From assembly GCF_023684405.1 (NCBI RefSeq), contig NZ_JAGSOI010000015.1, positions 1 through 44,247 on the forward strand: 44,247 nt of DNA, given 5' to 3'. The position numbers were made by a program, and so were the translations under genes. Positions 31,827 to 40,079 of the stretch are shown here, in pieces. How positions within the stretch are numbered: position 1 is the first letter of the stretch; each line of letters opens with the position of its first letter. The notes below the pieces were generated by a model. The model was given only the letters and a program-made list of their open reading frames with translations. It ran no database searches and was not told the origin of the DNA. The stretch is from Methanococcoides seepicolus (GTDB lineage: Archaea > Halobacteriota > Methanosarcinia > Methanosarcinales > Methanosarcinaceae).

Positions 31827-32141
31827 TGGCGGGCATACCGCGAGTTGCTGAACATCACCGACCCAAATGATCTGTGACCTCTCCTCCACCCCGCAGCCCT
31901 CCAAGCGACAAATGTCAATGGTAGGTCTGCTCCCTTCCGGGCCTCGACTGGTTCCCACTGCAAAGATAGGTGAACCAATTCTCCAATTGGTCCTCCTACC
32001 AACATCATCCAAGCAGGACGGGGCTTCTACGTTGAAATCACAGGTTTGAATCTGATCAAAACAACTTCTTTTGGCTTCGTCTCCCGCATATCGGCGATTT
32101 CGGGTTACAGGTAACGCCGGCCTACCCAGACTAGCCCGCCA
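31827..32141 (-). ncRNA. ffs: Signal recognition particle RNA (archaeal 7S RNA)
   Basis: The minus strand carries the universally conserved helix 8 core, with AGTCGAGGCCCGGAAGGGAG followed by CAGACC, and the GGTAGG/CCTACC helices around it. The ends close by complementary TGGCGGGC (31827-31834, plus strand) and GCCCGCCA (32134-32141), so the mature RNA is about 315 nt, usual for Methanosarcinales. The terminus may extend a few bases on either side. A TATA-like CTTTTATTACC lies near 32165-32175. It binds SRP54 and SRP19 and targets membrane proteins. It is upstream of, and co-directional with, tRNA-Ser. Confidence 0.93.
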
Positions 32142-32257
32142 CGCATAGATATGCTTTACAGGTAATAAAAGTATTCCTATCGCACATTGCAACAACGGAA
32201 GAACGACTGTACGAATATAGTTATATGATGTAGTAGTAAACTGTATATGGTGAGAAA

Positions 32258-32497
32258 ATGGAAGAATTAATGGGTTTTGTTACCGGAAACAAGAACAGAC
32301 AGAAATTATTGGCCTTACTCGAATCCAGAGGACAGTTGGAAGGAGCACGCATCGCTAAGAACATGCATATTGCAAAAATATCTGCGGATAAGATACTCGA
32401 AGAACTTGCCGCAAAAGAGCTTATCGTTGAGGAAAGTGGATTTTACAAACTCACAGAACTTGGCACAACGGTTACGAGGACCGTACTTTCAATATAA
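32258..32497 (+). CDS. Small winged-helix transcriptional regulator
   Basis: A 79-aa single winged-helix protein: NRQKLLALLESRGQLEGARIAK (first helices), then NMHIAKISADKILEELAAKELIVEE (recognition helix) and a wing, SGFYKLTELGTTVTRTVLSI. It resembles MarR/ArsR-type archaeal regulators without effector domain. The ATG has GGTGAG upstream. It stands between the SRP RNA gene (divergent) and the KaiC-like gene (convergent). Targets unknown. Confidence 0.75.
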   Translation: MEELMGFVTGNKNRQKLLALLESRGQLEGARIAKNMHIAKISADKILEELAAKELIVEESGFYKLTELGTTVTRTVLSI

Positions 32498-32552
32498 GAA
32501 TGAAAGTAGTATTTATGCTACTTTTATATCCTTTTTTTACTGATCCTGCCGT

Positions 32553-33932
32553 TCAAGGCAACACATCACACTGAAGCTTGATACCAGTGTCAGAGATCGT
32601 GTATTCCCGCATGATCAAACCATGGCGAGAACCTTTGGATTTCAGTATCCTCAAATACCTTTTGAACTCATTGGAACAGAGTATCTGCGTAAGGGTTATC
32701 ACAGTGTCCATGATAAATGATGCTTCATTGCTCATGATCCTGCCCGTCTGCGGGTCCAGTTCTGTTGTAAAAACTGAGGATACGCCCATACTGTTGAGAT
32801 AATTTATAAGGCTAAGCAGATATCCACGAAGTTTGATATCATCGGGGAATGTGATCTCCAGATTAACAAGGCCGTCCAGAACAATGCGCGTAATACCAAG
32901 TTCATCTATGAGTTCCTTTAGTCTTATTGCATGTTCCGCAGGATGAATTTCCTCAGGATTGGAATGAATGAACCGTAATTGCCCGGAATCGACATACTTT
33001 TGCATATCCCAGTTGAACTTTGCCGCTTCCCTGATGATCTGTTCCGGCCTTTCACCATAGGATACTATCACCCCATTTTCACCATTACTGAGCCCTTCCA
33101 TAATGAAGTTCCATGCGAAGATCGACTTACCCGAGCCAGGCTCACCTGCAACGAGCATACTGCTCCCTGCAATTATGCCTCCGTAGAGCATAAGATCGAA
33201 ATTGTCCATTCCAGACCTTATCTTTATTTCAGCTACCTCATCCCGTTTCGAACTTACCAGACGAGGATAGACAACGAACCCTTCAGAGCTTACATCATAA
33301 CTGTAATCCCTGGCAGTGCTTATCCCCCTCTTTTGGAGGTCGAGTCCCAGCATTTTAAGAACTCTCATTTTATGTGCAGTATGATAACCGGAATTCTCTC
33401 TTGACAGGTAAATGATACCATCAGTAAGGTGACTTACCACAGACCCATGTATCTGTTCTTCCAGAAGTTCACCTGTCAGTATCACAAGAGCATTCGATTC
33501 CTTGAGCATGGAGTCAAGCGTATAGAAAAAGCGCCTTCTTTCCTGTTCAACAAAACCAAATCCCATAGGAGTTATAGGATCAATGACAATGCGGCCAGGA
33601 TTTTCTGAGGTGATAACATTCCCCATTTCGATCAACATGCTCAGTGGATCCTTTTCAGCAGCCTGTCTGCTTAAAGGATGGATACTGACATTCTCGAAGA
33701 GAAACGGGAAAACAGACTGTAATTTCTCGAATCTTTCAGATGTCTCTGTTGTAAGCGGTATGTACAGCACTTTCTCTCCGTTCTTTGCGGCATTTGAAAG
33801 CATCTGAAGTGCCATTGTGGTCTTACCGACCCCGGCTGTACCGGCAACAAGGATTGTCGAGGGGGTTCTAAAACCACCAAGTATCTCATCAAGTCCCTCA
33901 ATACAACACGGCAAATTCTGAAGTTCGGGCAT
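32553..33932 (-). CDS. Double-domain KaiC-like RecA-superfamily ATPase
   Basis: A 459-aa protein with two KaiC/RadA-like domains. The first Walker A is AGTAGVGKTT (about residues 30-39) and the second GEPGSGKS (about 260-267). Walker B-like strands are RIVIDPITPMG and RIVLDGLVNLE. In KaiC clock proteins similar tandem domains form hexamers, but the archaeal homologues are generally signalling ATPases of unknown role. No KaiA or KaiB is here. Stand-alone gene; its ATG at 33932 is preceded by AT-rich sequence. Confidence 0.8.
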   Translation of the reverse strand: MPELQNLPCCIEGLDEILGGFRTPSTILVAGTAGVGKTTMALQMLSNAAKNGEKVLYIPLTTETSERFEKLQSVFPFLFENVSIHPLSRQAAEKDPLSMLIEMGNVITSENPGRIVIDPITPMGFGFVEQERRRFFYTLDSMLKESNALVILTGELLEEQIHGSVVSHLTDGIIYLSRENSGYHTAHKMRVLKMLGLDLQKRGISTARDYSYDVSSEGFVVYPRLVSSKRDEVAEIKIRSGMDNFDLMLYGGIIAGSSMLVAGEPGSGKSIFAWNFIMEGLSNGENGVIVSYGERPEQIIREAAKFNWDMQKYVDSGQLRFIHSNPEEIHPAEHAIRLKELIDELGITRIVLDGLVNLEITFPDDIKLRGYLLSLINYLNSMGVSSVFTTELDPQTGRIMSNEASFIMDTVITLTQILCSNEFKRYLRILKSKGSRHGLIMREYTISDTGIKLQCDVLP

Positions 33933-34034
33933 TATAATTTTCTATATGCATAAGGATTACTTATACTTTCTCGAATTCAGCACACCCATGCCACCACCAA
34001 TACTGCCAGTAACACGATATATTGCAAGATCATC

Positions 34035-34304
34035 TCACTGATCGGACCCATTGAATGGTCCTGTTACAAGCTTTCCGCTTCTTTCCATCAGAACCTCGAC
34101 CTTCTTCTCGGAATCCTCGATCTTCTGATTACAAAGCAGTGCCAGTTTCATACCTTTCTCAAAGGTCTCAATACTTTCATCAAGTGTAAGCTGCCCTCTT
34201 TCAAGCAGATCCACGAGATGTTCTAACTCCTCCAGAGATGCTTCGAAGGTCTGTTCTTTTTCTGTCGCCTCTTTCTCAGACTTGGTCTTCTTTGTAGTTC
34301 CCAT
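34035..34304 (-). CDS. xseB: Exodeoxyribonuclease VII small subunit
   Basis: An 89-aa XseB, the small helical subunit that packs on XseA in the bacterial exonuclease VII. The core FEASLEELEHLVDLLERGQLTLDESIETFEKGMKLALLCNQKIEDSEKKVEVL is highly typical. The Lys-rich start (TTKKTKSEKEATEKE) is flexible. The ATG at 34302-34304 with GGTGATAAT upstream is chosen; an earlier in-frame ATG at 34343 would overlap xseA. It follows xseA by 4 nt, so the two are coupled. Confidence 0.93.
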   Translation of the reverse strand: MGTTKKTKSEKEATEKEQTFEASLEELEHLVDLLERGQLTLDESIETFEKGMKLALLCNQKIEDSEKKVEVLMERSGKLVTGPFNGSDQ

Positions 34305-34308
34305 ATTA

Positions 34309-35532
34309 TCACCCTTCATAATGCAGGTATTTCTTCCTATCATGGATTATATTTTCAACCTTACACTCAAATATCCCGTCATTGACAATAACATCCAATT
34401 GCGCGTTCTCCTTCAGCTCGCTAACACTTGAGATAGATACCTTCTTTTCAGGGTCTAAAGCTATACTATACCCCCTTAGGATCGTGTTCATGGGACTTAC
34501 AGCATTGAGCCTGGACGAATGGAATTTAAGTTCGAACGCTTTATTCTCTATGATCTTTCCCATGGAAGAGGTAAGTTTCATGGTAAGCTCATCCAGATAC
34601 TGCGAATCCTGCATCAGCATGTCCATGATATGTTGCGGCTCCAGTTTCTTCCGGGCATGTTCCAGCCGACCTTTCCCTTCTGAAATAACATGCCCCACCT
34701 CCTTTTCCAATCGGGAGGACAATGTTGCAAGATGCCTTTTTACCTCTTTCTGATCCGGCACTACAAGTTCTGCCGCAGCAGAGGGGGTCGGAGCACGCAT
34801 GTCAGCAGTAAAATCAGCAATGGTAAAATCCGTTTCATGCCCCACAGCGGAAACTATCGGTTTTTTGGAATTGAAAATAGCCCTTGCGACCACCTCTTCA
34901 TTGAAAGCCCACAGGTCTTCAAGGGAACCGCCACCCCTTCCCACAATGATAACGTCAACATCCGTCTGGTTAAGCAGTTCAATTGACCTGACAATACTTT
35001 CCGCAGACCTCTCACCCTGAACAATGGTAGGGCTTAATAGGATATTGACCGGATACCTGCGACCGATAACATTCAGAATATCATGTACCGCAGCTCCTGT
35101 GGGAGAAGTTACAACCCCGATCCTCAGAGGATATTCAGGTATTGGTATTTTGTGAACATCACTGAAGAGACCTTCTTTCTCAAGCTTGTTCTTAAGCTGT
35201 TCATAAGCCTTGTATAACTCGCCCACACCATCGGGACGAATGTCCTGAACATAAAGCTGATACTGCCCACGAACCACATACACATCCACTGAACCGAATA
35301 CCAGAACCTTCATGGACGATTCCAGCTCGAACCGGAGATTCCTATTCACAGACTTGAAGCTGACACAACTTATCTGACTTTTTCCATCCTTGACCGTAAA
35401 ATAATAATGACCCGAACTATGCTTTGTAAGATTGGAGATCTCCCCCTGCACCCAGATCTGATTAAGTTTAGGATTGTTCACCAGGGTGTTCTTGATGAGG
35501 TTGTTCAGTTCTGTAACAGTATATGCGGGCAT
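34309..35532 (-). CDS. xseA: Exodeoxyribonuclease VII large subunit
   Basis: A 407-aa XseA. The N-terminal OB-fold (IWVQGEISNLTKHSSGHYYFTVKD, about residues 25-100) binds single-stranded DNA. The catalytic core includes RIGVVTSPTGAAVHDI, VGRGGGSLEDLWAFNEE and GHETDFTIADFTADMRAPTPSAAAEL, the family hallmark. The enzyme cuts single-stranded DNA from both ends. ExoVII is typically bacterial; in archaea it is limited to some groups including Methanosarcinales, suggesting old horizontal transfer. The C-terminal coiled coil binds XseB. Confidence 0.95.
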   Translation of the reverse strand: MPAYTVTELNNLIKNTLVNNPKLNQIWVQGEISNLTKHSSGHYYFTVKDGKSQISCVSFKSVNRNLRFELESSMKVLVFGSVDVYVVRGQYQLYVQDIRPDGVGELYKAYEQLKNKLEKEGLFSDVHKIPIPEYPLRIGVVTSPTGAAVHDILNVIGRRYPVNILLSPTIVQGERSAESIVRSIELLNQTDVDVIIVGRGGGSLEDLWAFNEEVVARAIFNSKKPIVSAVGHETDFTIADFTADMRAPTPSAAAELVVPDQKEVKRHLATLSSRLEKEVGHVISEGKGRLEHARKKLEPQHIMDMLMQDSQYLDELTMKLTSSMGKIIENKAFELKFHSSRLNAVSPMNTILRGYSIALDPEKKVSISSVSELKENAQLDVIVNDGIFECKVENIIHDRKKYLHYEG

Positions 35533-35717
35533 AGTTCAAGTCTCCATCATGACGTACAATTAGGTCTTTTTCCTATTAGTATATAGAGCGAGCGGGTTGA
35601 AAGTAATTTAAGTATGGATACGTAAATAAATTATTCATAGGCATCATTGACATAAAGTCCCAGCTTGTAAGAATACAACGACATCTTTTATTAGGTATGA
35701 AAGGATAAATCATTTTA

Positions 35718-36212
35718 ATGTCTGCTACAAATGGATCAACTTTTCTATCCAGGCTGGATAAAACGGGAACTGATATTCTCAAATGCATGCATTGTGGTGT
35801 TTGTACCGGCAGTTGTCCATCTGGAAGGCATACGAGCCTGAATGTAAGGAATTTGCTCAGGAAGGCTCGCAAAGGTGAATCTGTGCTTTCTGATGAGACC
35901 CTTTGGACGTGTACAACATGTTACAATTGTCAGGAACGTTGCCCGAGGGGAATTGATATTGTTGATGCTATTTTTGAGATACGTGCAATAGCAGTACAGG
36001 AAGGAATTATCCTTAAGGAACATCGCACCGTGGGTAAATTGCTGGTCGAACATGGACATGCAGTGCCCATAAATGCTGAGAACAAAGCAAAGAGAGAAGC
36101 ACTTGGGATGGATGCTTTGCCACCTACAGTACACAGTTTCCCGAATGCATTGAGTGAAGTTAAGAAGTTACTTGCCAACTGTAAATTCGATGAGTTGATG
36201 TCAAATGAGTGA
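35718..36212 (+). CDS. hdrC: Heterodisulfide reductase-type subunit C
   Basis: A 164-aa HdrC-like protein with two [4Fe-4S] motifs, CMHCGVCTGSCPSG (about residues 23-36) and CTTCYNCQERCPRG (about 66-79). HdrC passes electrons from HdrA to HdrB, which reduces CoM-S-S-CoB. The hdrB gene overlaps its end by 8 nt. No hdrA is adjacent, so HdrA, or another electron donor, is encoded elsewhere. Start: ATG with AAAGGA upstream. Soluble; no membrane helix, so not HdrE-linked. Confidence 0.88.
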   Translation: MSATNGSTFLSRLDKTGTDILKCMHCGVCTGSCPSGRHTSLNVRNLLRKARKGESVLSDETLWTCTTCYNCQERCPRGIDIVDAIFEIRAIAVQEGIILKEHRTVGKLLVEHGHAVPINAENKAKREALGMDALPPTVHSFPNALSEVKKLLANCKFDELMSNE

Positions 36213-37125
36213 ATCTGCAAGGAAGGAACACGAAATGAACAAATTGTCGCTGTTTCTCGGGTGTGTGATCCCTAATCGATACCCAGGTATTGAAAAAAGC
36301 ACAAAGCTATGCCTTGAGAAATTGGATATCGATTGTGTCGATCTTGAAGGGGCTTCATGTTGTCCGGCACCGGGAATTCTTCGGTCGTTCGATAAGACCA
36401 CATGGCTTGCCCTGTCCAGCAGGAATATTTCATTAACCGAAGATCTTGGACGTGACATGCTTACTATCTGTAATGGATGTTATGGGTCCCTTGCCGATGC
36501 AAATAATGAATTGAAAGCTGACGAGGACCTTAAGGAAAGTGTTAATTCCCACCTTGCAGCCGTAGACAGGGAATTTAAAGGTACACAGGATATTCGCCAT
36601 ATTACGGAGTTCTTGTATCAGGAAATAGAGCCCGAAAATATACGTGAGCTTGTCACAAACCCCCTGGAGATCAGGGTTGCTGTGCATTATGGCTGTCACC
36701 TGCTGAAACCTTCAAAGGGAAGGGTAGGCATGAGTGTGGAAAGGCCTTCTTTCTTTGATGAACTTGTTGAGGCCACAGGCGCAGTAAGTGTGGATTATCC
36801 TGATAAGATGGAATGTTGCGGTGCTGGCGGAGGGGTCAGGTCTGCTTTGAGTGATGAGGCCCTTGCCCTCACAGAGCATAAATTGTCAATGATAGAAGAA
36901 GCAGGGGTTGATTGTATTGTCAATGCATGCCCGTTCTGCCACATGCAACTTGATGTGGGACAAACTGACCTTAATGAAAGAGATGGCACAGAGCATTCAA
37001 TACCGGTGCTACATTACACACAATTATTGGGCCTTGCTTTTGGATATACCGTAGAGGAACTGGGCATTGACCTCAATTCTACATTGAACAAAGCTTTTTT
37101 TGAGATGATCGAGGATCGACCTTAA
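36205..37125 (+). CDS. hdrB: Heterodisulfide reductase-type subunit B
   Basis: A 306-aa HdrB with two complete CCG domains. The first has FLGCVIPNRYPG, GASCCPAPG and CNGCYG; the second has HYGCHLLKPS, ECCGAGGG and NACPFCHMQL. These cysteines bind the noncubane [4Fe-4S] clusters that cleave the CoM-S-S-CoB heterodisulfide. It ends with YTQLLGLAFGYTVEELGID, typical of HdrB. Coupled to hdrC by overlap. A weak hairpin CATGCT/AGCATG (37144-37167) follows and may terminate the transcript. Confidence 0.9.
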   Translation: MSESARKEHEMNKLSLFLGCVIPNRYPGIEKSTKLCLEKLDIDCVDLEGASCCPAPGILRSFDKTTWLALSSRNISLTEDLGRDMLTICNGCYGSLADANNELKADEDLKESVNSHLAAVDREFKGTQDIRHITEFLYQEIEPENIRELVTNPLEIRVAVHYGCHLLKPSKGRVGMSVERPSFFDELVEATGAVSVDYPDKMECCGAGGGVRSALSDEALALTEHKLSMIEEAGVDCIVNACPFCHMQLDVGQTDLNERDGTEHSIPVLHYTQLLGLAFGYTVEELGIDLNSTLNKAFFEMIEDRP

Positions 37126-37186
37126 TTCTCACTTTTTTACATGCATGCTGCTCTTGAACAAAGCATGTGGGGTTTTAAAAAATGAG

Positions 37187-37209
37187 AAGCTGGTTGTTTA
37201 AATCAGCTT
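37187..37209 (-). terminator. Terminator copy in the mtr remnant
   Basis: AAGCTG (37187-37192) and CAGCTT (37204-37209) form a 6-bp stem containing the remnant's stop codon, followed on the minus strand by TCTCATTTTTTAAAA. It parallels the genuine mtrH terminator at 37578-37600. Confidence 0.6.
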
Positions 37210-37308
37210 GTTGATTGAGTTGATCTCATCCATGATATCAAGACCGGGTGTCTGTAGGCTAATGAATATTGAGACTTCGTTCCGAATTTTATTTTTCTGC
37301 CATGTCAA

Positions 37309-37401
37309 TTATCTCCCGAATAACAATAGGCCAAGTAACAGTATAATTGCAAGACCTATCATGATGGCAAAAATGAGTGTAGGAAAATTTTTGTGATTCA
37401 T
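37309..37401 (-). CDS. Possible 30-aa membrane peptide derived from the MtrA anchor
   Basis: Starts MNHKNFPTLIFAIMIGLAII and ends [10 protein letters not shown]-stop, nearly the same as the C-terminal membrane anchor of MtrA ([20 protein letters not shown]). A TATA-like TATTTATA centred about 26 bp upstream puts the expected transcription start on the ATG, so it would be a leaderless mRNA. The soluble cobamide-binding domain is absent. Whether the peptide is made is not known; it may be a decayed fragment. Confidence 0.4.
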   Translation of the reverse strand: MNHKNFPTLIFAIMIGLAIILLLGLLLFGR

Positions 37402-37577
37402 AAGGCGTAATTTGAACCCACCGTATAAATAAAATGCCACTTCATTCACTATTTTTCTAAAGAAAATCATATGCAGGAATAATTACTTTTGGAGTTTTAC
37501 AACTCTTATGACCAGAAGAGGAAACCAAAATCAGATCAGGAAGTTAGAAATAAGTTAATGAAAAAAAAGAAAATGAA

Positions 37578-37600
37578 AAGCTGGTTGTTTAGACCAGCTT
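37578..37600 (-). terminator. mtr operon terminator
   Basis: AAGCTGG (37578-37584) and CCAGCTT (37594-37600) form a 7-bp stem with the mtrH stop codon in the loop. On the minus strand TTTCATTTTCTTTTTTTTTC follows. Confidence 0.75.
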
Positions 37601-38545
37601 GTTGATTGGGTGGTTCTCATCCATGATCTCAAGACCAAGCTCTTTTGCGGTCTCTGCAAGGATGATATCTACCATTGCGGTTGCAGGGTAGACTGTGTCA
37701 GTGTTCTCGATAGGACCGAACAGCTGGAAGTTAGAACCGAGTGTCTGTGGAACAAGGTTCGTTCCGATATCTGCTGGCATGTAAACTGCTTTACGCTGCT
37801 CTTTTGTTTCGAAGCCCTTCTTGTAATCCTTCATCCAGTCCCATGCAGAAGCAAGGTTGTGGTATCCGCCACCTACAGGGAGACCGAAGTGACCCTTTAC
37901 AGCGATTACTGCCCTCATGGATGCACCAGCGCCTGCTCCGAGTGGAGTTGCAGCTACATCAATGAGTGGTTTTGTGATGCCACAGTCCTTTGCGATGTCG
38001 AGCATACCCATGGTCTGACCTGGACCACCGGTCTCAAGAACCTCAAGTTTACCTTTTACGGTTGGGTCTGTTGCGTTGAACGCAAGGACGATAGAAGCAT
38101 TGATATCACTCTTTCTGATAGCTTCGATCTCATCGTCATGAATACTGCCGTTGATAGAGTTGTAGATAGCCCTGTCAGCTACACCGATCTCTGTAACGTA
38201 TTCTGCTGCTGCAGCACGTACTTCGCCTGCGGATGAGTCGATAAGGAAAGGTGTCTTGTCATCTTCTGCAACGAACCAATCGATGTATTTCTTGATAGCC
38301 TGTGGTGTTTCACCGACAATCTGGTTAACGCATGGATTACCTGTTACATCGGTCATCTCAAGCATGTGGTTCCAGAGATTGTCTGCTGCTTCCTTGTCGA
38401 AAACTCCCTCATCTTCATCGGTCACGATCTTGTGTCTGTTGTAGAACATTGAACCGATCAGAATTGTTGGGTACTGCCCGGGCTGACCGCCGAACTTGAC
38501 GCCGCCAACCTCGAATACTTCCTGTTTCTTGTCAAATTTAAACAT
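37589..38545 (-). CDS. mtrH: Tetrahydromethanopterin S-methyltransferase subunit H
   Basis: A 318-aa MtrH, the peripheral subunit that transfers the methyl group from methyl-tetrahydrosarcinapterin to the cobamide on MtrA. It has the family start MFKFDKKQEVFEVGGVKFGGQPGQYPTILIGSMFY, and PFLIDSSAGEVRAAAAEYV and NATDPTVKGKLEVLETGG of the TIM-barrel pterin-binding enzyme. No membrane segment. Last gene of mtrEDCBAFGH, 14 nt after mtrG, followed by a terminator hairpin overlapping the stop. Confidence 0.97.
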   Translation of the reverse strand: MFKFDKKQEVFEVGGVKFGGQPGQYPTILIGSMFYNRHKIVTDEDEGVFDKEAADNLWNHMLEMTDVTGNPCVNQIVGETPQAIKKYIDWFVAEDDKTPFLIDSSAGEVRAAAAEYVTEIGVADRAIYNSINGSIHDDEIEAIRKSDINASIVLAFNATDPTVKGKLEVLETGGPGQTMGMLDIAKDCGITKPLIDVAATPLGAGAGASMRAVIAVKGHFGLPVGGGYHNLASAWDWMKDYKKGFETKEQRKAVYMPADIGTNLVPQTLGSNFQLFGPIENTDTVYPATAMVDIILAETAKELGLEIMDENHPINKLV

Positions 38546-38559
38546 GTTATTACCTCTTA

Positions 38560-38787
38560 TCAGATGAGTATAGGAGAGAGTGAAATGTAGATCAAGAATA
38601 TCAATATACCAGCTATTGCTCCGTACATTATGCCTATATCCCTACCTAATTTCTTTCCGATCCTCTGTGCGATCTCACTGTTTACGAATTCGATCTTCTC
38701 GTCGATCAAATTGAGCTTCTCAAGAACCTCATTGAAATCTGCAGGGTCTGTTACAACACTTGGTGTTGTGTTCTTTGCGTCGCTCAT
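38560..38787 (-). CDS. mtrG: Tetrahydromethanopterin S-methyltransferase subunit G
   Basis: A 75-aa MtrG. It begins [20 protein letters not shown], has a cytoplasmic helical part ([28 protein letters not shown]) and one C-terminal transmembrane helix ([20 protein letters not shown]). A small subunit of the membrane-bound Na+-translocating methyltransferase. Its start overlaps the mtrF stop (ATGA). Confidence 0.95.
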   Translation of the reverse strand: MSDAKNTTPSVVTDPADFNEVLEKLNLIDEKIEFVNSEIAQRIGKKLGRDIGIMYGAIAGILIFLIYISLSPILI

Positions 38788-39023
38788 ATTACACCACCTA
38801 CCTGCCAGATGATCAATGGGAGTATCAGTACCATCAGAACTGCGAATCCAAAACCGACAATGAAGCCGGTTGCAGCTGTGGCATTAACTCCGGAGTCGAG
38901 CTTCTGGTTCCTTGCGATAAGCTGAGCCCTGTATCGAATTCTATCGACAACGTTTTCAATGGCACCCATCTGTGGGCTGATTACCATTGGGACTCCCTGT
39001 CCAGATTCTATTTCTTCTGCCAT
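38784..39023 (-). CDS. mtrF: Tetrahydromethanopterin S-methyltransferase subunit F
   Basis: A 79-aa Mtr[21 protein letters not shown], then a helical part and one C-terminal transmembrane helix ([21 protein letters not shown]). The region around [24 protein letters not shown] is shared with the N-terminus of MtrA-type subunits, as known for MtrF. The ATG has GGGAGGT upstream, overlapping the end of mtrA. A fragment of this start is duplicated at 37301. Confidence 0.95.
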   Translation of the reverse strand: MAEEIESGQGVPMVISPQMGAIENVVDRIRYRAQLIARNQKLDSGVNATAATGFIVGFGFAVLMVLILPLIIWQVGGVI

Positions 39024-39028
39024 GTCAA

Positions 39029-39754
39029 TTACCTCCCGAATAACAATAGGCCAAGTAGTGACAGCGTAATTGCAAGACCGATCATGATACCTTCGACCTT
39101 ACCTGCGTGTACGCCTGCGTGGTACTTGTTCCAGTTACCGGCAATGACCATTTCTCTGTCAATATCAAGGATCCTGTTCCTGATAGTTGCGATCTCAGCT
39201 GCCATTGGCTTAAGTCCGCCGGCCTCTTCCTCACCTTCGCCGCCAGCTTCGCCGACTTCGAGGACCATAGGATCAACATCAAGTGCTCCAAGGTCTTTTG
39301 CCACACATTCTTTGATCTTTGCAACGATCTGTCCCATATCTTCGGTACCGATCATGTCGATCATTTCAACCTGCTGCTGAAGTCTTTCGACCGCTTCATC
39401 AGTGAGGTTCTCAACATAAGGAATAGCACCTGTCGCGCCCACAATACGGTTATCACTTACACCGTTCTTGTGGACCATCATGAACGCTTCACCGGTAATG
39501 TGTCCTTTGACTTCGGAACCGGTAATGATCACGAATCTGATGTTAGGGTTTCCAATGATCTGTGCAACGACCTTCTCCAGACCAAGGTTCTCTGTTTTAC
39601 ATGGACCTGTAATTGCAGCTCCTGCTTCAAGTTGTGGGCCGCCAGGTATGTGTGATCCACAGGTGATAACAGCAACGCAGTTCTTTACGTCCCCTACCTC
39701 GTATTCACCTTTTAGGGTTGGCCAGTCTACTGCTGGTTCTCTTTTATCTACCAT
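39029..39754 (-). CDS. mtrA: Tetrahydromethanopterin S-methyltransferase subunit A (cobamide-binding)
   Basis: A 241-aa MtrA that carries the cobamide prosthetic group. The soluble domain has [33 protein letters not shown] and [13 protein letters not shown], with the His there the likely axial cobalt ligand. A C-terminal transmembrane anchor follows ([19 protein letters not shown]). The ATG at 39752-39754 is used: it has GGAGGT 8 nt upstream and starts [10 protein letters not shown]; a longer frame from a TTG overlaps mtrB. One nt separates the mtrB stop and this ATG. Confidence 0.96.
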   Translation of the reverse strand: MVDKREPAVDWPTLKGEYEVGDVKNCVAVITCGSHIPGGPQLEAGAAITGPCKTENLGLEKVVAQIIGNPNIRFVIITGSEVKGHITGEAFMMVHKNGVSDNRIVGATGAIPYVENLTDEAVERLQQQVEMIDMIGTEDMGQIVAKIKECVAKDLGALDVDPMVLEVGEAGGEGEEEAGGLKPMAAEIATIRNRILDIDREMVIAGNWNKYHAGVHAGKVEGIMIGLAITLSLLGLLLFGR

Positions 39755-39755
39755 A

Positions 39756-40079
39756 TTATAGACCTCCAATCAAACTGAGGATGTATAGTGTCAATGCTAC
39801 CATACCTGAGAAGATAAGACCGACTATAACACCATAGAAAGTGTTACCGTAGAAACCTGCTTTTAATGCTGTTTCTTCCCTTCCTGGGAAGGCGTTCAAA
39901 AGCTTCATGTCAGGTGAAAGTGAATTGACCAGATCATCAGCGATCTTATCAAGTTCATTTACCTGTTCCATGACAGGGTCCATTGAGTAACAGATGATGT
40001 CCTCACGTTCTGCTGCCAGAACTGATGTAAGTGGGTCCAATACAAGATGTGCTTCTGGTGCTACGTGTACCATGCTCAT
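39756..40079 (-). CDS. mtrB: Tetrahydromethanopterin S-methyltransferase subunit B
   Basis: A 107-aa MtrB with cytoplasmic helices ([48 protein letters not shown]) and one C-terminal transmembrane helix ([22 protein letters not shown]). The ATG overlaps the mtrC stop as ATGA. Part of the membrane complex. Confidence 0.95.
   Translation of the reverse strand: MSMVHVAPEAHLVLDPLTSVLAAEREDIICYSMDPVMEQVNELDKIADDLVNSLSPDMKLLNAFPGREETALKAGFYGNTFYGVIVGLIFSGMVALTLYILSLIGGL

Larger units (their letters stand above)
37187..37431 (-). repeat. Degenerate duplicate of the mtr operon tail, with promoter and terminator
   Basis: On the minus strand the segment has, in order: TATA-like TATTTATA (37424-37431); a 30-codon ORF ending like MtrA; an mtrF-like start, MAEK then stop (ATG at 37301-37303); and an end resembling mtrH (LDIMDEINSINKLI, against LEIMDENHPINKLV in mtrH). 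The mtrH-like hairpin AAGCTG/CAGCTT (37187-37209) with its T-run follows. Stretches of 20-40 bp are nearly identical to the operon copies at 39005-39100 and 37578-37635. The middle of mtrF, all of mtrG and most of mtrH are gone. Confidence 0.85.
37126..37588. other. 463-bp gap between hdrB and mtrH, holding an mtr-derived remnant
   Basis: Contains the end of hdrCB transcription, the duplicated mtr tail (37187-37401) and AT-rich sequence (37430-37575) in which I see only the mtr terminator T-run. Confidence 0.6.

Noticed and set aside
31796-32195. Frames over the SRP RNA.
   Set aside because: The RNA core motif and end pairing explain the sequence; the frames have no ribosome binding site.
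32553-33932. KaiC-like protein as part of a circadian clock.
   Set aside because: No kaiA/kaiB nearby; double KaiC-like ATPases are common in archaea without a known clock role.
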